A stretch of 64,000 nt of DNA, taken from Piromyces finnis (Eukaryota > Neocallimastigomycota > Neocallimastigomycetes > Neocallimastigales > Neocallimastigaceae). The stretch is taken from the NCBI GenBank assembly GCA_002104945.1, contig MCFH01000001.1, forward strand, positions 2,514,501-2,578,500, in the 5' to 3' direction. Of the stretch, positions 32,337 to 62,666 are shown piece after piece. The notes under the pieces are model-generated. The model was not told the DNA's origin, did not search any database, and saw only the letters and a list, made by a program, of their open reading frames with translations. The translations under genes were made by a program, and so were the position numbers. Numbering within the stretch: the first letter of the stretch is position 1; every line of letters begins with the position of its first letter.

Positions 32337-35144
32337 TTAGGCAAGGTTAAGAATACCAACTCTATAACCGAGGTTATCATAATAAGTATTATAATTACCG
32401 AATTTAATATCAACACCTGTTCTTGGATCATGAACATTAAAGAAAATAGTGTAGCTTTTTCCCTTTAATTTTGAATATTGTTGACTTAAATCAACAGAAA
32501 GAGTAACTGTTTTGACATATGTATTACCTTGTTTGATAAATCCCCATTTTCTGTTATCGGATTGTATATTTAATTCTATTTCTTGGGATGGTGATGTAGA
32601 TCTTAAAATAACCTTAGTATTAAAAGATACATAGGCAGGTGCGAAACCAACATTTTCAACAACAATATTTAAAACATTTGTAGAAAGTAATTTACTACTT
32701 CTAATAACATATCTGTATCCTAAATTGTTAGCAATATATTCTTTACCATTAAGATTCCAATTTGGTTTGTTAACATACTTGGCTGTAGTTTTAGCCCAAT
32801 GATTAAATAATCTTTGGTCATATTCATAATTTAAATAGGTTAAATGAATATTTCTTGCATGAGCTTCAGAAACATAAAAGTTAATATATGTTTTAGGAGA
32901 TTTCAAAATTGAATTAACTGTGTTTAAATCAGAAACGTTTGTATAACTATCAACAACATTTGCATTAAATACACCCTCACCACCGTTTGGTACAGTTAAA
33001 CATAATTCATTTTGATATTGAACTTCTTGTGATCTGTAGGCATTAACATCACCATTATTAATATTGATATCAGTGTTACCATAGGTACCATAATCAGTTT
33101 CACTGTAGAATAAACCATCATTATATAAACCAGCTCTGCTTACAAAGGATGAATATCTAGATGATGTTTTCATATTATTTTTGACACCTCTGTTAAAACG
33201 TGGGGTTCTTACACTTAAAAAGATAGATGGATCAAAGTTTCTTTCAATAGTTTTCATGATTTGAGTTAAACTATTTAAATCAAGATAATTTGAATGATGC
33301 ATTTCACCAAAAGTACCAACAAAAGAACCTTGATAAATATAAATTAAGTTTTTGTATTTATTAACTATACTTGCAAGTTGAACAATATGAGTAAAAATAA
33401 CATTGATATCGTCTGGTTCGATTTCATAAGTAGTATATAATTGACAACCAGTACTTGGCTTGAATTGATAAATACAATATGTGTTAACTACTTTTTGTTT
33501 TATACATTTTGATGAATCACTAGGTGATTTTTCGGTACATTGATAGTAAGAAATTTTTTTAAGTTCCTTGGCTACACTAAGATTAGATTTACTTAAATCG
33601 CTAACAGTAGCATTTTTAATAATAAAGTCATCTCTTATACTAGCTCTATTTGATATTCTATTATTTTCAATCAATCTTGTTTTATTTAATTTGTCATTTA
33701 TAAAAACGGAATTTTTAACATAATCTTCTAATTCTTCACGTTTAAGATTTAATTCATGATATTTGTTGTAATAACGTTCATTAAGATATCTTTCTTTATA
33801 TTCTAATTTCTTTTGACTTTCTTCATCTAATTGAATTTGTTCAGCATTGTTGAAAAGGACAAGATCATTTTCATCATTAATATAACCAATTTCTTGCTTA
33901 TTTTCAACAATATATTCAATATCTTCAGTTGGTTCAGTTTCTTCATCTTCTACTTGCATAACTTCAGCGGTTTCTTCTTCTTCTTCGGAAATTGGGCTTT
34001 CATTAAGAATATTTGGATTGTATATTTGTTGAATATATTGGAAATCTTCATAACTGACATGTAAATGACCATCATCTACTTGACTAAATTTACCTTCGGT
34101 ATCGGAATCATTTTTTTCATCTTCATCTATACCTGAAATAATTGGATCGAAAGAATCAGATTTTGTTTTACAATTATTCTCACCATCATAATAGAATCTT
34201 AAAATAACTTGTGTTGTTGGATCTATGGTTTCTTGTCTTTTTTTATATTCATTTAATAAATTATCTAAAGCTGCAAGGGCCTTTTCTGAAATTTTTCTGT
34301 CTCTAAATTCAGCTAATCTAACACCAAGATATTGTAATCCTTTATCATATTTTTGAACTTGATGGAATCTATTGATAAAGTTACAATCAAGTTCTGGATA
34401 ATCGTTTAAATCAATGGTAACTGCACCATGGAACCATCCTCTGTAAGGGTTAGTTAATTCTTGATCATATTCACCCATAGTAAGTGGTGTGTAATAAACA
34501 TTTTGAGTTGAAGAAATTTTTGTAGTTGTTGTAGTCTTTTTAGTTGTGGTAGTAGTTTTTTTAGTTGTGGTAGTAGTTTTTTTAGTTGTGGTAGTAGTTT
34601 TACTTGCACTATAGTTTGATGAAAGAGTTGTAAACTTCCAATGTTGATATAAATTTGAGCTATTACAAATATACATTTTTGTTTTAATTACATAAGAATT
34701 TCTTACTGATGCATCATTAATATATGATAAATCCTCATCTAAAATACTCATACATAAACTATTATTATCAGTTGTCCAAATAGATTCTTGACTTTTTGAA
34801 TTTAATATGTTACCCATATTAGTTTTGTATTTTGAACATGAACTAGTATTAACTGTTCCATTATCCTTTATATATAAACAAACATTGGTATCATATTTAT
34901 TTACATAATAACCACTTCCTGATTTTGGTACAATCCATTGTTGTCTTATATCACTAGTATTACAATTAGTAAGTCTGGCTGTATAGTCTAAAGCTTTATA
35001 AGCTAAACAAAGATTTGTATTTGTGTTTTTAATGTTTACTACATTATTACTAGCACTATAATATTCACAGTAAACATTATTTATAAATAATGCACATAGA
35101 GAAATAAATGTCACAGATTTATTAATAAATGAAAAGTTCCACAT
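32337..35144 (-). CDS. Secreted ricin-B lectin plus DUF4874/DUF4832 glycosidase-like protein
   Basis: 935 aa, single exon, starting at ATG 35142-35144. Residues 1-26 are a signal peptide. Residues about 28-178 form a ricin-type beta-trefoil lectin with QQW and QHW motifs and paired cysteines. A Lys/Thr linker (about 182-208, repeats of KKTTTTT) follows. The region NPYRGWFHG, LGVRLAEFRD, ISEKALAALDNLL and ILRFYYD is typical of DUF4874. It resumes after an insert at IYIYQGSFVGTFGEMHHS and runs into DUF4832 (HLTYLNYEYD, LGYRYVIRSS, VENVGFAPAYV). These paired domains look like a TIM-barrel glycosidase with a beta-sandwich; the Glu of FGEM is a candidate catalytic residue. Probably secreted and binds and acts on a polysaccharide. 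Oddly, about 245 acidic residues (320-565) interrupt the barrel. Confidence 0.78.
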   Translation of the reverse strand: MWNFSFINKSVTFISLCALFINNVYCEYYSASNNVVNIKNTNTNLCLAYKALDYTARLTNCNTSDIRQQWIVPKSGSGYYVNKYDTNVCLYIKDNGTVNTSSCSKYKTNMGNILNSKSQESIWTTDNNSLCMSILDEDLSYINDASVRNSYVIKTKMYICNSSNLYQHWKFTTLSSNYSASKTTTTTKKTTTTTKKTTTTTKKTTTTTKISSTQNVYYTPLTMGEYDQELTNPYRGWFHGAVTIDLNDYPELDCNFINRFHQVQKYDKGLQYLGVRLAEFRDRKISEKALAALDNLLNEYKKRQETIDPTTQVILRFYYDGENNCKTKSDSFDPIISGIDEDEKNDSDTEGKFSQVDDGHLHVSYEDFQYIQQIYNPNILNESPISEEEEETAEVMQVEDEETEPTEDIEYIVENKQEIGYINDENDLVLFNNAEQIQLDEESQKKLEYKERYLNERYYNKYHELNLKREELEDYVKNSVFINDKLNKTRLIENNRISNRASIRDDFIIKNATVSDLSKSNLSVAKELKKISYYQCTEKSPSDSSKCIKQKVVNTYCIYQFKPSTGCQLYTTYEIEPDDINVIFTHIVQLASIVNKYKNLIYIYQGSFVGTFGEMHHSNYLDLNSLTQIMKTIERNFDPSIFLSVRTPRFNRGVKNNMKTSSRYSSFVSRAGLYNDGLFYSETDYGTYGNTDININNGDVNAYRSQEVQYQNELCLTVPNGGEGVFNANVVDSYTNVSDLNTVNSILKSPKTYINFYVSEAHARNIHLTYLNYEYDQRLFNHWAKTTAKYVNKPNWNLNGKEYIANNLGYRYVIRSSKLLSTNVLNIVVENVGFAPAYVSFNTKVILRSTSPSQEIELNIQSDNRKWGFIKQGNTYVKTVTLSVDLSQQYSKLKGKSYTIFFNVHDPRTGVDIKFGNYNTYYDNLGYRVGILNLA

Positions 35145-38109
35145 TTTCTAATAATTATATTCAATTATAAATTCATTTAATATTCTTTAATAATTTCCAT
35201 AATTTTTATTATAACTAAATATATAAATTATTAGTTTAATAATTTATTATATTTATTTTTTTAAGATTTTAAAGAGAAATATTGGTTCTTATATATATAT
35301 ATTATGAGTATTAAAATAATAATTAAAAATAATAAAAAAAAAAACTTTTTCTTTTCTTTTTTTTTTTTTTTGGAAATATACTCTAAAATTATGCTACTTT
35401 ATATAATAAAGTTATATATAGTTTTTAAAATAGAAATAAGAATAATTAAAATTGATTTTACTGTTATTTTTGATAATGTATCTAATTTTAAGTATTTTAT
35501 ACATTTTATAATGTTAAAACTCAGAAGTAGTTGTTCTTTTATATTAGAGTAGTAGCCAGCTTTTTAGCTTTACTATAATAATACAATTTTTATTACATTA
35601 AACTTTTCAATAAAGATAAAAATATAAATAAAATATTTAGAATTAAAATAAAAAATAATAATAATACTATACTTTTTTTTTATTTATAACTGTTTTAATA
35701 ATATTTTTGTAATATAGAAAATTTATTTTATCCTTTTAATACTACTACTAATAATAAATTAATGGTGTACCTTTTTCATGATCATATCTCAGAACTTAAT
35801 GAAATTATTTTTTAATGCTAAAATACTATATAGTTGAATATTCGATTTAATATCTGAATTTCATTTTATTATTATTTTGAAGTTTTAATAAAAAAATATA
35901 TATATATATAATTAATAATAAATAAAAAATTATAATAATTATAGATATTACTAAAATTTATATAAATAATATGAAATAGAATTACTCTCTTCATATAAAC
36001 TTTTAAATAATAATTGTAATGTCTTTTATTTTTATAAGATTTAATAATAGTAAGATTATGAATTAAAATAACTAAAAAAATGAATATATTTAATCGATCT
36101 TAATGAATAAAGTTTTGAAAAAAACTATTATAATCATAATAGTATTTTTAAAATTTAATAATAATTAAAGTTTATTAAACATATTTTTAATAACCATAAA
36201 GGTTTCTATAATGATTATATATAAAAATAAAAGTAATAAACTTTTTTTGAATGAGTAACCTTAAAATATAATTCATTTTATTTTAAAAATTAGAGAATAG
36301 ACTACAGAGTTTTTATATTTATTTAATATTTTATATTTATGAAGTGCATTTAGTTCAAGTTTACTTTGTTTTTTCAAAGTAAGTTCATTTTATCACACTT
36401 TTTTTTTATACTATCAAAAAGATAATTCATATATTTTAAAATTTTTATTCATCTTTACCTTGGTAACAATAATGGGTTTATGCATCTAATAAAATAATTA
36501 AAAGGGAATAATGTTAATTATTAAGAATACTTTTATATAATAAAATTTATTTAAAGATTTTATAAATAAAGGTATTAATTATTAAAATAATATAATGATA
36601 ATTTTTAAAAAAAATATTGTTAATAATAAAATAAAACAATATTAAAATATAAAATAATAATTTTGGAGTGAAGGGGGTTTTTTTTAAAGAAAATTAAAAA
36701 CTGAATATATATTTATTTTTTTGGAACAAATATTTATTAACTTTATTTTAAAATATAAAATAGAAATTTAAAGCTGTAATACCATTTTTTTAACATATGC
36801 AATTAATATTTTTTAGAAACAAAATAATACATCATTAATAAAATGATAAAGACATACATTATTATTTTATAATAACTTTATTGAATTTATTTTATGTTTA
36901 AAAATTACATGAATAAAAAATATATATATATAAATATTTACTATTTTCATTTTTCTATAACCAAATATTAATTATAAGTATAAAGGTTGAATATATTAAA
37001 TATATTTTTCAATTCATAAATAAATTCCTAGAATTATAATATCAAAATAAGCAAATGCAATAAAATAAATATAAAAATATTATTTTTATTTTATAATCTT
37101 TAAACTTTTTGAATTTAAATCACATAATAAAAATAATATTATATATTTAATAATAAATATTTTATTTATTAATTAAAAGTTTTATAAAAACATTTCTGTT
37201 ACTTTGCATTATTTAAATATAAGATGTTTTATTTATAATTAATAAAATATTATATGAATATTTTTTTTTAAAAAAAAAAAGTGATTTTAAACATTTTTTA
37301 TCTAAATTAATTATTATTTAATAAAAGAGAATTTCTTTTTTCCATTAATAAATAAAAAATTTTTAAAATATTTTATAAAAAAAAATTATTTTGTCAAAAA
37401 AAGACTATAATTTATAATGTTATCAAAATAATGTCTACAACAAAATAAACCGCATCTCAAAATATTTTGTGTATCTATCTGGTTTGAGAATGTATGCCAC
37501 CTAAATGTAAATAAAGTTGATAAACTTTATATTAAAAAAATAGAACTCATTCGAATTTTTATATTTTATATCTTCTGTGTCCAATTTATCAGAATATTTT
37601 GACCTTGAAATTGGTTATTTTACGGTCGTTTGTTTTTTTTTATTATAAGAATGTCCATTTTTTTTATAAACAAAAAATTATTAAACAAAAACATTATAAT
37701 TCCTGGCATCCATAAAACTATATTTTATTATTATTTTTAGGTAAAAGAGAACTTAAATTAATACTGAAAATAAAATATTCTTTTTTTAAGATAATTTGTT
37801 ATATCCACATTTATTATAAAATTTTCTTTTGAAGATATTTTCATTGCATAAAAAAAAAATTAATTTAAAAATGTAACTTAAAAAATGGTCATTCGAATTT
37901 TTATAAATAAATGAAAATGGAAAAATAAATGTATATATTTTTATTTTTGCTTTTGTTTTATTTTATTTTCTTTATAAAATAAAAATTGTTAATAAAGAAA
38001 TATTTGTACAGTATAAATATCTTTCTATTATTATTTTCATTGTAATATAATAGAAAGTATCAAATATTAATTATCTATCCTTTTTATCTTCTTATTAAAT
38101 GAAATAAAA
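35145..38109. other. Intergenic, divergent promoters, no gene seen
   Basis: About 3 kb between divergently transcribed genes. Small imperfect hairpins are visible near 36354-36387 (TTTACTTTG and CAAAGTAAG) and 37447-37495 (CATCTCAAA and TTTGAGAATG). A 17-nt string TCATTCGAATTTTTATA occurs at about 37547 and again about 37889, upstream of the giant gene, and could be a regulatory repeat. No coding frame or RNA gene is supported. Confidence 0.45.
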
Positions 38110-56829
<18,720 letters not shown>

Positions 56830-57865
56830 ATAAAATAATATTTTTTTTTTACAATTGATAATATATTGAATATAACAGTAATAATAAAATTTAACTAATG
56901 TAATAAAAAAAATTCAAAATATATAAATATAAAATTAATGTAAATTTTTATGTTGAAGCATGTATATAATTATTTAAAATAAAAAAAATAACATTAAAAT
57001 ATACTATTTAATTAGTTTTTTTTTTTTTAGAATTATAATATTTTTTTTAAATTTTTTTACATATAATCTTTTAATATTTTTATTTTTTAAGGTAAAAAAG
57101 CTTTCAAAAATTTAATGCAATACTTTCAACATTCACTAAAATAATTTGATTATAAAAAGATGATTACATTAAAAATGTAGTATATAATTATATATATTAT
57201 TTGTAATTTAAAAAAAAAGTATTAAATAAGATAAATTAAATTTTGTTTAAAAAACATGTATAATACAAACTTTTTTATATATATTTAATATATCAAAATA
57301 TTTTTCTTTATAGAACACTTTTTAAAAAATATGTTATGACTAATACAATTTTTTATTACACTCTGGTTAATAACAAGGGATATTAGTTTTTTTAATTCAT
57401 TCATATATGAAATATAAAAATTAAAAATAATAATTAAAAATACTTTAAAAAAAATTTTTTATTAATTTATTCTTTATTTTATTGGATCAAATTCTTATTT
57501 TTGTTTTTTTACCTGTCCGTTTTATTAAGTTTATTAAGGAAAAAAAAAAAAGATTTATTTTTAACCTTTTTTTTCTGTCTATTATTCTTTTTATTTTTTT
57601 TTTAAATAAAAAAATTTCATTCATAAAAAAGATAAATTAAAAAAAATTAATTAAATATTTTTTTTTAAAAAATAATTTATTAATTAAAAATAAAATAAAT
57701 GAATAAATGTAAAATAAAATAGAAAAAATCAATTAAAAAGTAAAGGTATAAAACTATAAAATCTTAAATATCATTTTAAAAATAAATATAAAAATGAAAT
57801 TTTTAATTTTTTTCTTTTTACTTTTTAAATTTTAAAATCAAAAAAAAAAAAAAAAAAAAAAAAAA
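56830..57865. other. Intergenic between two co-oriented large genes
   Basis: About 1.0 kb of A/T-rich DNA, ending in a run of about 25 A directly before the ATG at 57866. The A-run leader may act like the oligo(A) leaders seen before other genes here. There is room for a separate promoter, so co-transcription with the giant gene need not be assumed. No coding frame is seen. Confidence 0.5.
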
Positions 57866-60800
57866 ATGGAAAATAATATATTAGAAAATACACAACAAAA
57901 TCCCTTTGATGATGAAAAATCAAATATTTTTGGTCATATTTATCTTGCCAATGTTCGTAATAGACTTAGAGAATTAGAAAATCCAAATGACATTGATTGT
58001 AAAAGATGGATTTGGGAATTAGTTCAAAATGCAAAAGACAGTATTTCTGGAAGGTCTGATAGAACTAGTGTAGATATTGAAATTATTATTTCCGGAGATA
58101 CTTATACTTTTAGACACAATGGATCACCCTTTACCATAAGTAATCTTACCGCCTTACTTTATAAATATAGTAGTGGTAAAACCAATGATTGTGAAAGTAC
58201 CGGTCGTTTTGGTACAGGATTTCTTACCACTCATTGTTTATCAAAAAATGTTAAGATTAGTGGAGAAGTTATATTGCGTAATAAAGCAGAACCTCAAGGA
58301 TTTACTGTGACTATGTATAGAGAAGGTGAAGATGAACAACTTTTAGAAGGATTAAAAAATACAGAAAAAAGTTTCCGTACACCAATCGAGGTTAATGGAT
58401 GGACAACGTATGTCTATGAAGCTGTCACAAAACGAAATAAAGAAGCTGGTGATCTAGGCATTAAAAATTTCAAAGAAAATATTTCCAAGGTGATGTTATT
58501 TTGTTCTGAAATTAACAGTATTCAACTGAATGAAAACGGAAATGAGTATAGCATTACCCGAGATATAGTTATAGAAAATCTTTCAGGAGGATGTCAAATG
58601 CTTTATTTTCATATTCATGATAATCACAGAGAATATACCAAAAAGTTTTTATGTAATAAAGTGGATGAACCAAACGAATTATTATCCCAAAAATTTGGGA
58701 AAAAAAGAAATTTAAGGCTGTGTTGTGCCATCCAATTGGATGAAAAGAATGATATTCTTATTGAACCGGAATGCCCATGTCTTTTTTGTTCCCTTCCATT
58801 AGTTGGATCTGAAAAGCATGTCTTACCTTTTATTATTAATAGCCCGGATTTTGAACCTGATTCGGAACGACAAGCTATTCTACTGGAAGGTAATAAAATG
58901 AATGAAAAAACCCAAAAACTTTCGGATCCTGGTGTAAATATGATTATTCTTCATCGAGCTCAAGAAATGTATGTCAATCTACTCAAATCGGTTTGTTGTA
59001 ATGGCGTTGGGAAAAGATATCATTTAACTCGCGGTCTCTGTTCCACTCCATGTGTTACAAATTTCTTTGATAAAAATTGGTATAAAGAGAATTTTATGCA
59101 ACCCATGAGAACTATTTTACATCAACATCCAATAGTATGGAATGGGAATTTCTATAGTAGATTAACCGAGGTTTACCTTCCAAAATTAAGTGCTTATTAT
59201 AATAAGGAGGTGACCAAAGATGATACCAAACAAGCCTATCATTTTATTTCGAAATTATATATAGGTGAGGTACCAGAGTATGAAGAATCGATTCTTATTG
59301 AAAACAATATTTGGAAAAAGGATTCGAGATTAAAATTTATTAGTATTGAAGAATGTGTTTGTAAAATTGAGGAATGGGGGACGATGGATAAATTAAATAC
59401 TATAATGAAAGATGATGATGCCTGGGCATGGTTAGATGATTTTCTTGTCTTTATAAAAAAGCATCATCCAGAATATCTCGAGAACCATGCCATCATTCCA
59501 AATATGAATTCGACATTTGTTAAATTAACCAAGAACCTTGCATCCTCCAAAAATGTATCGGAAGATATGATTCATTGTATTGAAAAACTAGGTCTTTCAT
59601 GGAAGGATAACCATATTCATAAAAGTATCTTAAACTATACCTCCGGTACGGATCATGACACAAATTATGCGGTTTCGAAAATACGTGACCATCTGACAAA
59701 CTGGTCAAAACATTTCTTGACCCTAATGCATTATATTCCCGATGATCAAGATCAAGAGTTTATCCAAAAACGTAAAGCTATCTATGAATTTTGTTGTACA
59801 GTTTGGAGTGATACAATGGAAGAAATGAAAATAATTCAAACTTTTCCAAAGGAATTATGGAATGGAATAGATGATATCATTTTCAAACATTTGATCAAAG
59901 AAATATCAAACTACGGGAAACTGGATGATCATCTGTATACTATTGATTTTATGATTCAATTCTTAAAATGTGTCTCAAAATATTATCCGGACTATCGTCA
60001 TTACCGATTATTCCCTAATCAAAATGGTCTATTTTGTACTATGGACAAGATCTATGAGGATAATCATATTCCAGATATTTTTAAGGAATGTTTAAAAGTT
60101 TGTTTTGACGATGACATTAAAAAGGAATTACTTGATCCAAGAATGTCACCCATAAACTATTTACTTCCAAAGGATAAAAAAAGCATCTATAGTTATAATA
60201 ATAAATTAAAATATTATTTTGAATTACCAGAGTCGTGCAACCCTAACGCTCATTTAAATAAGGATGGAAAAGGTCTAGAGAATATAGAGTATATTAAAGT
60301 AGAAAAAAAGGAATTGGCTGCCACCTATTTAATTAGAATCCTTCCTGAACAAAATTCCAGTAGTAGTGCAGAACAAGAATCGAGTTTGCATTTTGACTAT
60401 ACTTCCAGTGCCTCATCAAAGCAAAGGAAACTTTATCATTTATATCAACTTTTTACAAAAACCAATGATATCACACAAACCATTAAAGAAAATGATCAAA
60501 ATGAAGGAATTTGGAAGTATTCTAATACCTATATTTATCGATTTATTAGAAATGAAATTGAAAAATGGGAAGACCTTGATTCGTTATCCAAAGCTTTAGG
60601 AAAATCGGATCAAGAAATCTTGACCTATCTCAAGCAATTTATTCATCATTATTCCAGGGAAGGAAGAGTGGTCCTTAATCAAAATAATCATTTTTGTAGA
60701 ATTGACGAATTACAAAATGAAGAATGTTTCGATGATCGCCCTATTCCAGAAGTATTAAAAGATATAAGTAAACTTTTAGGGGATGATGTCAAGAATTGTC

Positions 60801-61753
60801 TTGTTCATCCATTGATGGGAAAGCCATGTATAAAAACCATGTTTTACCCACAATTTTGTCTTAAAATTGATAAAATGGTAAAAGAATGGTACGAAAAACC
60901 ACAAAATCATTCGAATTCCGAATTTAAAGAGGCCGCAGGAAATTTAATTGAAATATACTTTAACGATATTGGGAATAAAAAAGCCAATGAATACTTCCCC
61001 CTCACCTACAACTTGAAAGATCCGATTATTTTAAATGTCATTTATGATAAAGAAACCCGACAAAACATAACAAAACTTGGACAATACGGAAAGGATGCCA
61101 TTAAGAAACTTGTCCAAAATCCAAATATTATAAAAAAAATAATAAGTGGTGAATTAGACGACAACCTATTTTCTTCTATTACCCACTACGATGACCATAA
61201 CGACAATGTGTGTGTGTTACGAATAACAGGGTATAGTAAAATTACTAAATTTAACATTCCGTGTAATGCATTTTTTTCCTTTAAAGATATTATAGAATTT
61301 CTCCATGAATATGTTAATTATTTAAATGATTTTAAAGATTCCGTGAAAAAAGAAATTATTATTTATGGTGAAATTTACATTTATGAGTATCTTTGTAATT
61401 CTGGTTTATACAAAAATGTTAGATGGAATCGGTTAAGTCACGAAGAAAGCCAAGGTGAAATAATTGAATATAACGGAAAAAAATATTGTATTACACCGGA
61501 AGATTCACTATCCCATTGTGGTATTATTGTTGAAACCAATGATCATCAGACAATATATGTTGATGTGAAATCAACAAATAGTCAGTTTAACAGTAAAATT
61601 CCATTATTTTTTGATGAAAAGAAAATTTATAAAATGAAAGATCAATATTCATTCAATCAATATGTATCAGCTATTGTTTATAATGTCAAAAGCAAACCAT
61701 TACATTTCTTTATATCATTAAGAGATAATCTTTATCAAAAGATAATCCAATAA
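57866..61753 (+). CDS. Sacsin/NO VEIN-like HATPase with C-terminal DUF3883-like domain
   Basis: 1295 aa, single exon. Residues about 25-240 form a GHKL (HSP90-type) ATPase of the sacsin/NO VEIN kind: ELVQNAKDS (E51, N55), FRHNGSPF (about 82-89) in place of the usual DNGxG box, and GRFGTGFLTTH. The middle 800 residues are helical and unassigned. The C-terminus (about 1158-1290) resembles DUF3883: GEIYIYEYL, VRWN and IYVDVKST, a restriction-endonuclease-like fold. Where family members usually have an Asp (as in PYDI), this protein reads HCGII, so nuclease activity may be lost. In plants, NO VEIN is a nuclear developmental protein. Prokaryotic relatives of this architecture occur near defence genes. 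It follows the giant AAA+/VWA gene in the same direction. Likely an ATP-driven chaperone or nucleic-acid-linked factor. Confidence 0.8.
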   Translation: MENNILENTQQNPFDDEKSNIFGHIYLANVRNRLRELENPNDIDCKRWIWELVQNAKDSISGRSDRTSVDIEIIISGDTYTFRHNGSPFTISNLTALLYKYSSGKTNDCESTGRFGTGFLTTHCLSKNVKISGEVILRNKAEPQGFTVTMYREGEDEQLLEGLKNTEKSFRTPIEVNGWTTYVYEAVTKRNKEAGDLGIKNFKENISKVMLFCSEINSIQLNENGNEYSITRDIVIENLSGGCQMLYFHIHDNHREYTKKFLCNKVDEPNELLSQKFGKKRNLRLCCAIQLDEKNDILIEPECPCLFCSLPLVGSEKHVLPFIINSPDFEPDSERQAILLEGNKMNEKTQKLSDPGVNMIILHRAQEMYVNLLKSVCCNGVGKRYHLTRGLCSTPCVTNFFDKNWYKENFMQPMRTILHQHPIVWNGNFYSRLTEVYLPKLSAYYNKEVTKDDTKQAYHFISKLYIGEVPEYEESILIENNIWKKDSRLKFISIEECVCKIEEWGTMDKLNTIMKDDDAWAWLDDFLVFIKKHHPEYLENHAIIPNMNSTFVKLTKNLASSKNVSEDMIHCIEKLGLSWKDNHIHKSILNYTSGTDHDTNYAVSKIRDHLTNWSKHFLTLMHYIPDDQDQEFIQKRKAIYEFCCTVWSDTMEEMKIIQTFPKELWNGIDDIIFKHLIKEISNYGKLDDHLYTIDFMIQFLKCVSKYYPDYRHYRLFPNQNGLFCTMDKIYEDNHIPDIFKECLKVCFDDDIKKELLDPRMSPINYLLPKDKKSIYSYNNKLKYYFELPESCNPNAHLNKDGKGLENIEYIKVEKKELAATYLIRILPEQNSSSSAEQESSLHFDYTSSASSKQRKLYHLYQLFTKTNDITQTIKENDQNEGIWKYSNTYIYRFIRNEIEKWEDLDSLSKALGKSDQEILTYLKQFIHHYSREGRVVLNQNNHFCRIDELQNEECFDDRPIPEVLKDISKLLGDDVKNCLVHPLMGKPCIKTMFYPQFCLKIDKMVKEWYEKPQNHSNSEFKEAAGNLIEIYFNDIGNKKANEYFPLTYNLKDPIILNVIYDKETRQNITKLGQYGKDAIKKLVQNPNIIKKIISGELDDNLFSSITHYDDHNDNVCVLRITGYSKITKFNIPCNAFFSFKDIIEFLHEYVNYLNDFKDSVKKEIIIYGEIYIYEYLCNSGLYKNVRWNRLSHEESQGEIIEYNGKKYCITPEDSLSHCGIIVETNDHQTIYVDVKSTNSQFNSKIPLFFDEKKIYKMKDQYSFNQYVSAIVYNVKSKPLHFFISLRDNLYQKIIQ

Positions 61754-62666
61754 TCCAGTGATTATAGTATAGTAAATAATAAGAAAATGTAGGCATTATA
61801 TTATAGTGTGATTATTAAAACAAAAAGCATTTAATATAAAATAGATTAGTTTTTTTCTCGTTCAGTAAAATATTTTACATTATATAAATATAGTAATAAT
61901 ACTAATATATTATGGATATATCTATATTTTTTCTTTGAATAAAATATTAATATTAAATTAAATCAATATAAAAATTTTTATTCTTTTATATATCTATTTT
62001 ACAAAGTGAAAAGAAATATTTAAATGTAATTTAATTTTTATTTATATATTCAAATAATTAAAAAAAAATAATAACATAACATACCATCTATAAAATATAA
62101 AATGAAATATTCTAAAGCTGTCACGCTTTACATTTGATGTAACATTATAACTTTTAATCATCAAAAACTATTTTAAATAATAAAATATAAATGAAAAAAA
62201 TTTATATATCTTAACGTCCAGTATATTTTATGAAAAGTCTATATAATTTATATATAATTTGTTATAATGTAGTAGGTAAAATATAGTTTTAACATTTATA
62301 TTTTTTCTTTTATTTTATAGAAACAAACCAAAAAAAATATTATTCCATTTTTATTTTTATATTTAAAAATATTAATGGATTTACAACCATATTATTGGTT
62401 AATATTTAATTAAAAGATCAAGTTCATGATCTAAAATGTTGTCAAATAAATTAATAAATTTTAAATTAAAAATTCTAATTAAAATAAACTTTAATGATTA
62501 ATAAAAGTTTGTTTTTTTTTTTAAACTATTGGTGTTGTTGCTAAAAAACTTTTTCATAACATTTTATTTTCATCAATAGTATAATCTTTATTATTACAAC
62601 TATTAGTATAAATATTATAAAAATATTTTTTGATATATATATTAAAAAAATTTACTTTTCATTACA
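61754..62666. other. Intergenic, AT-rich, no gene seen
   Basis: About 0.9 kb of A/T-rich DNA between the convergent ends of the HATPase gene and the broken membrane-protein gene. Only very short frames are present. No repeat or RNA gene is recognised. Confidence 0.5.

Noticed and set aside
35304-35552. 82-aa frame near 35.4 kb
   Set aside because: Lys/Phe/Ile-rich product of A/T runs with no protein-like features.
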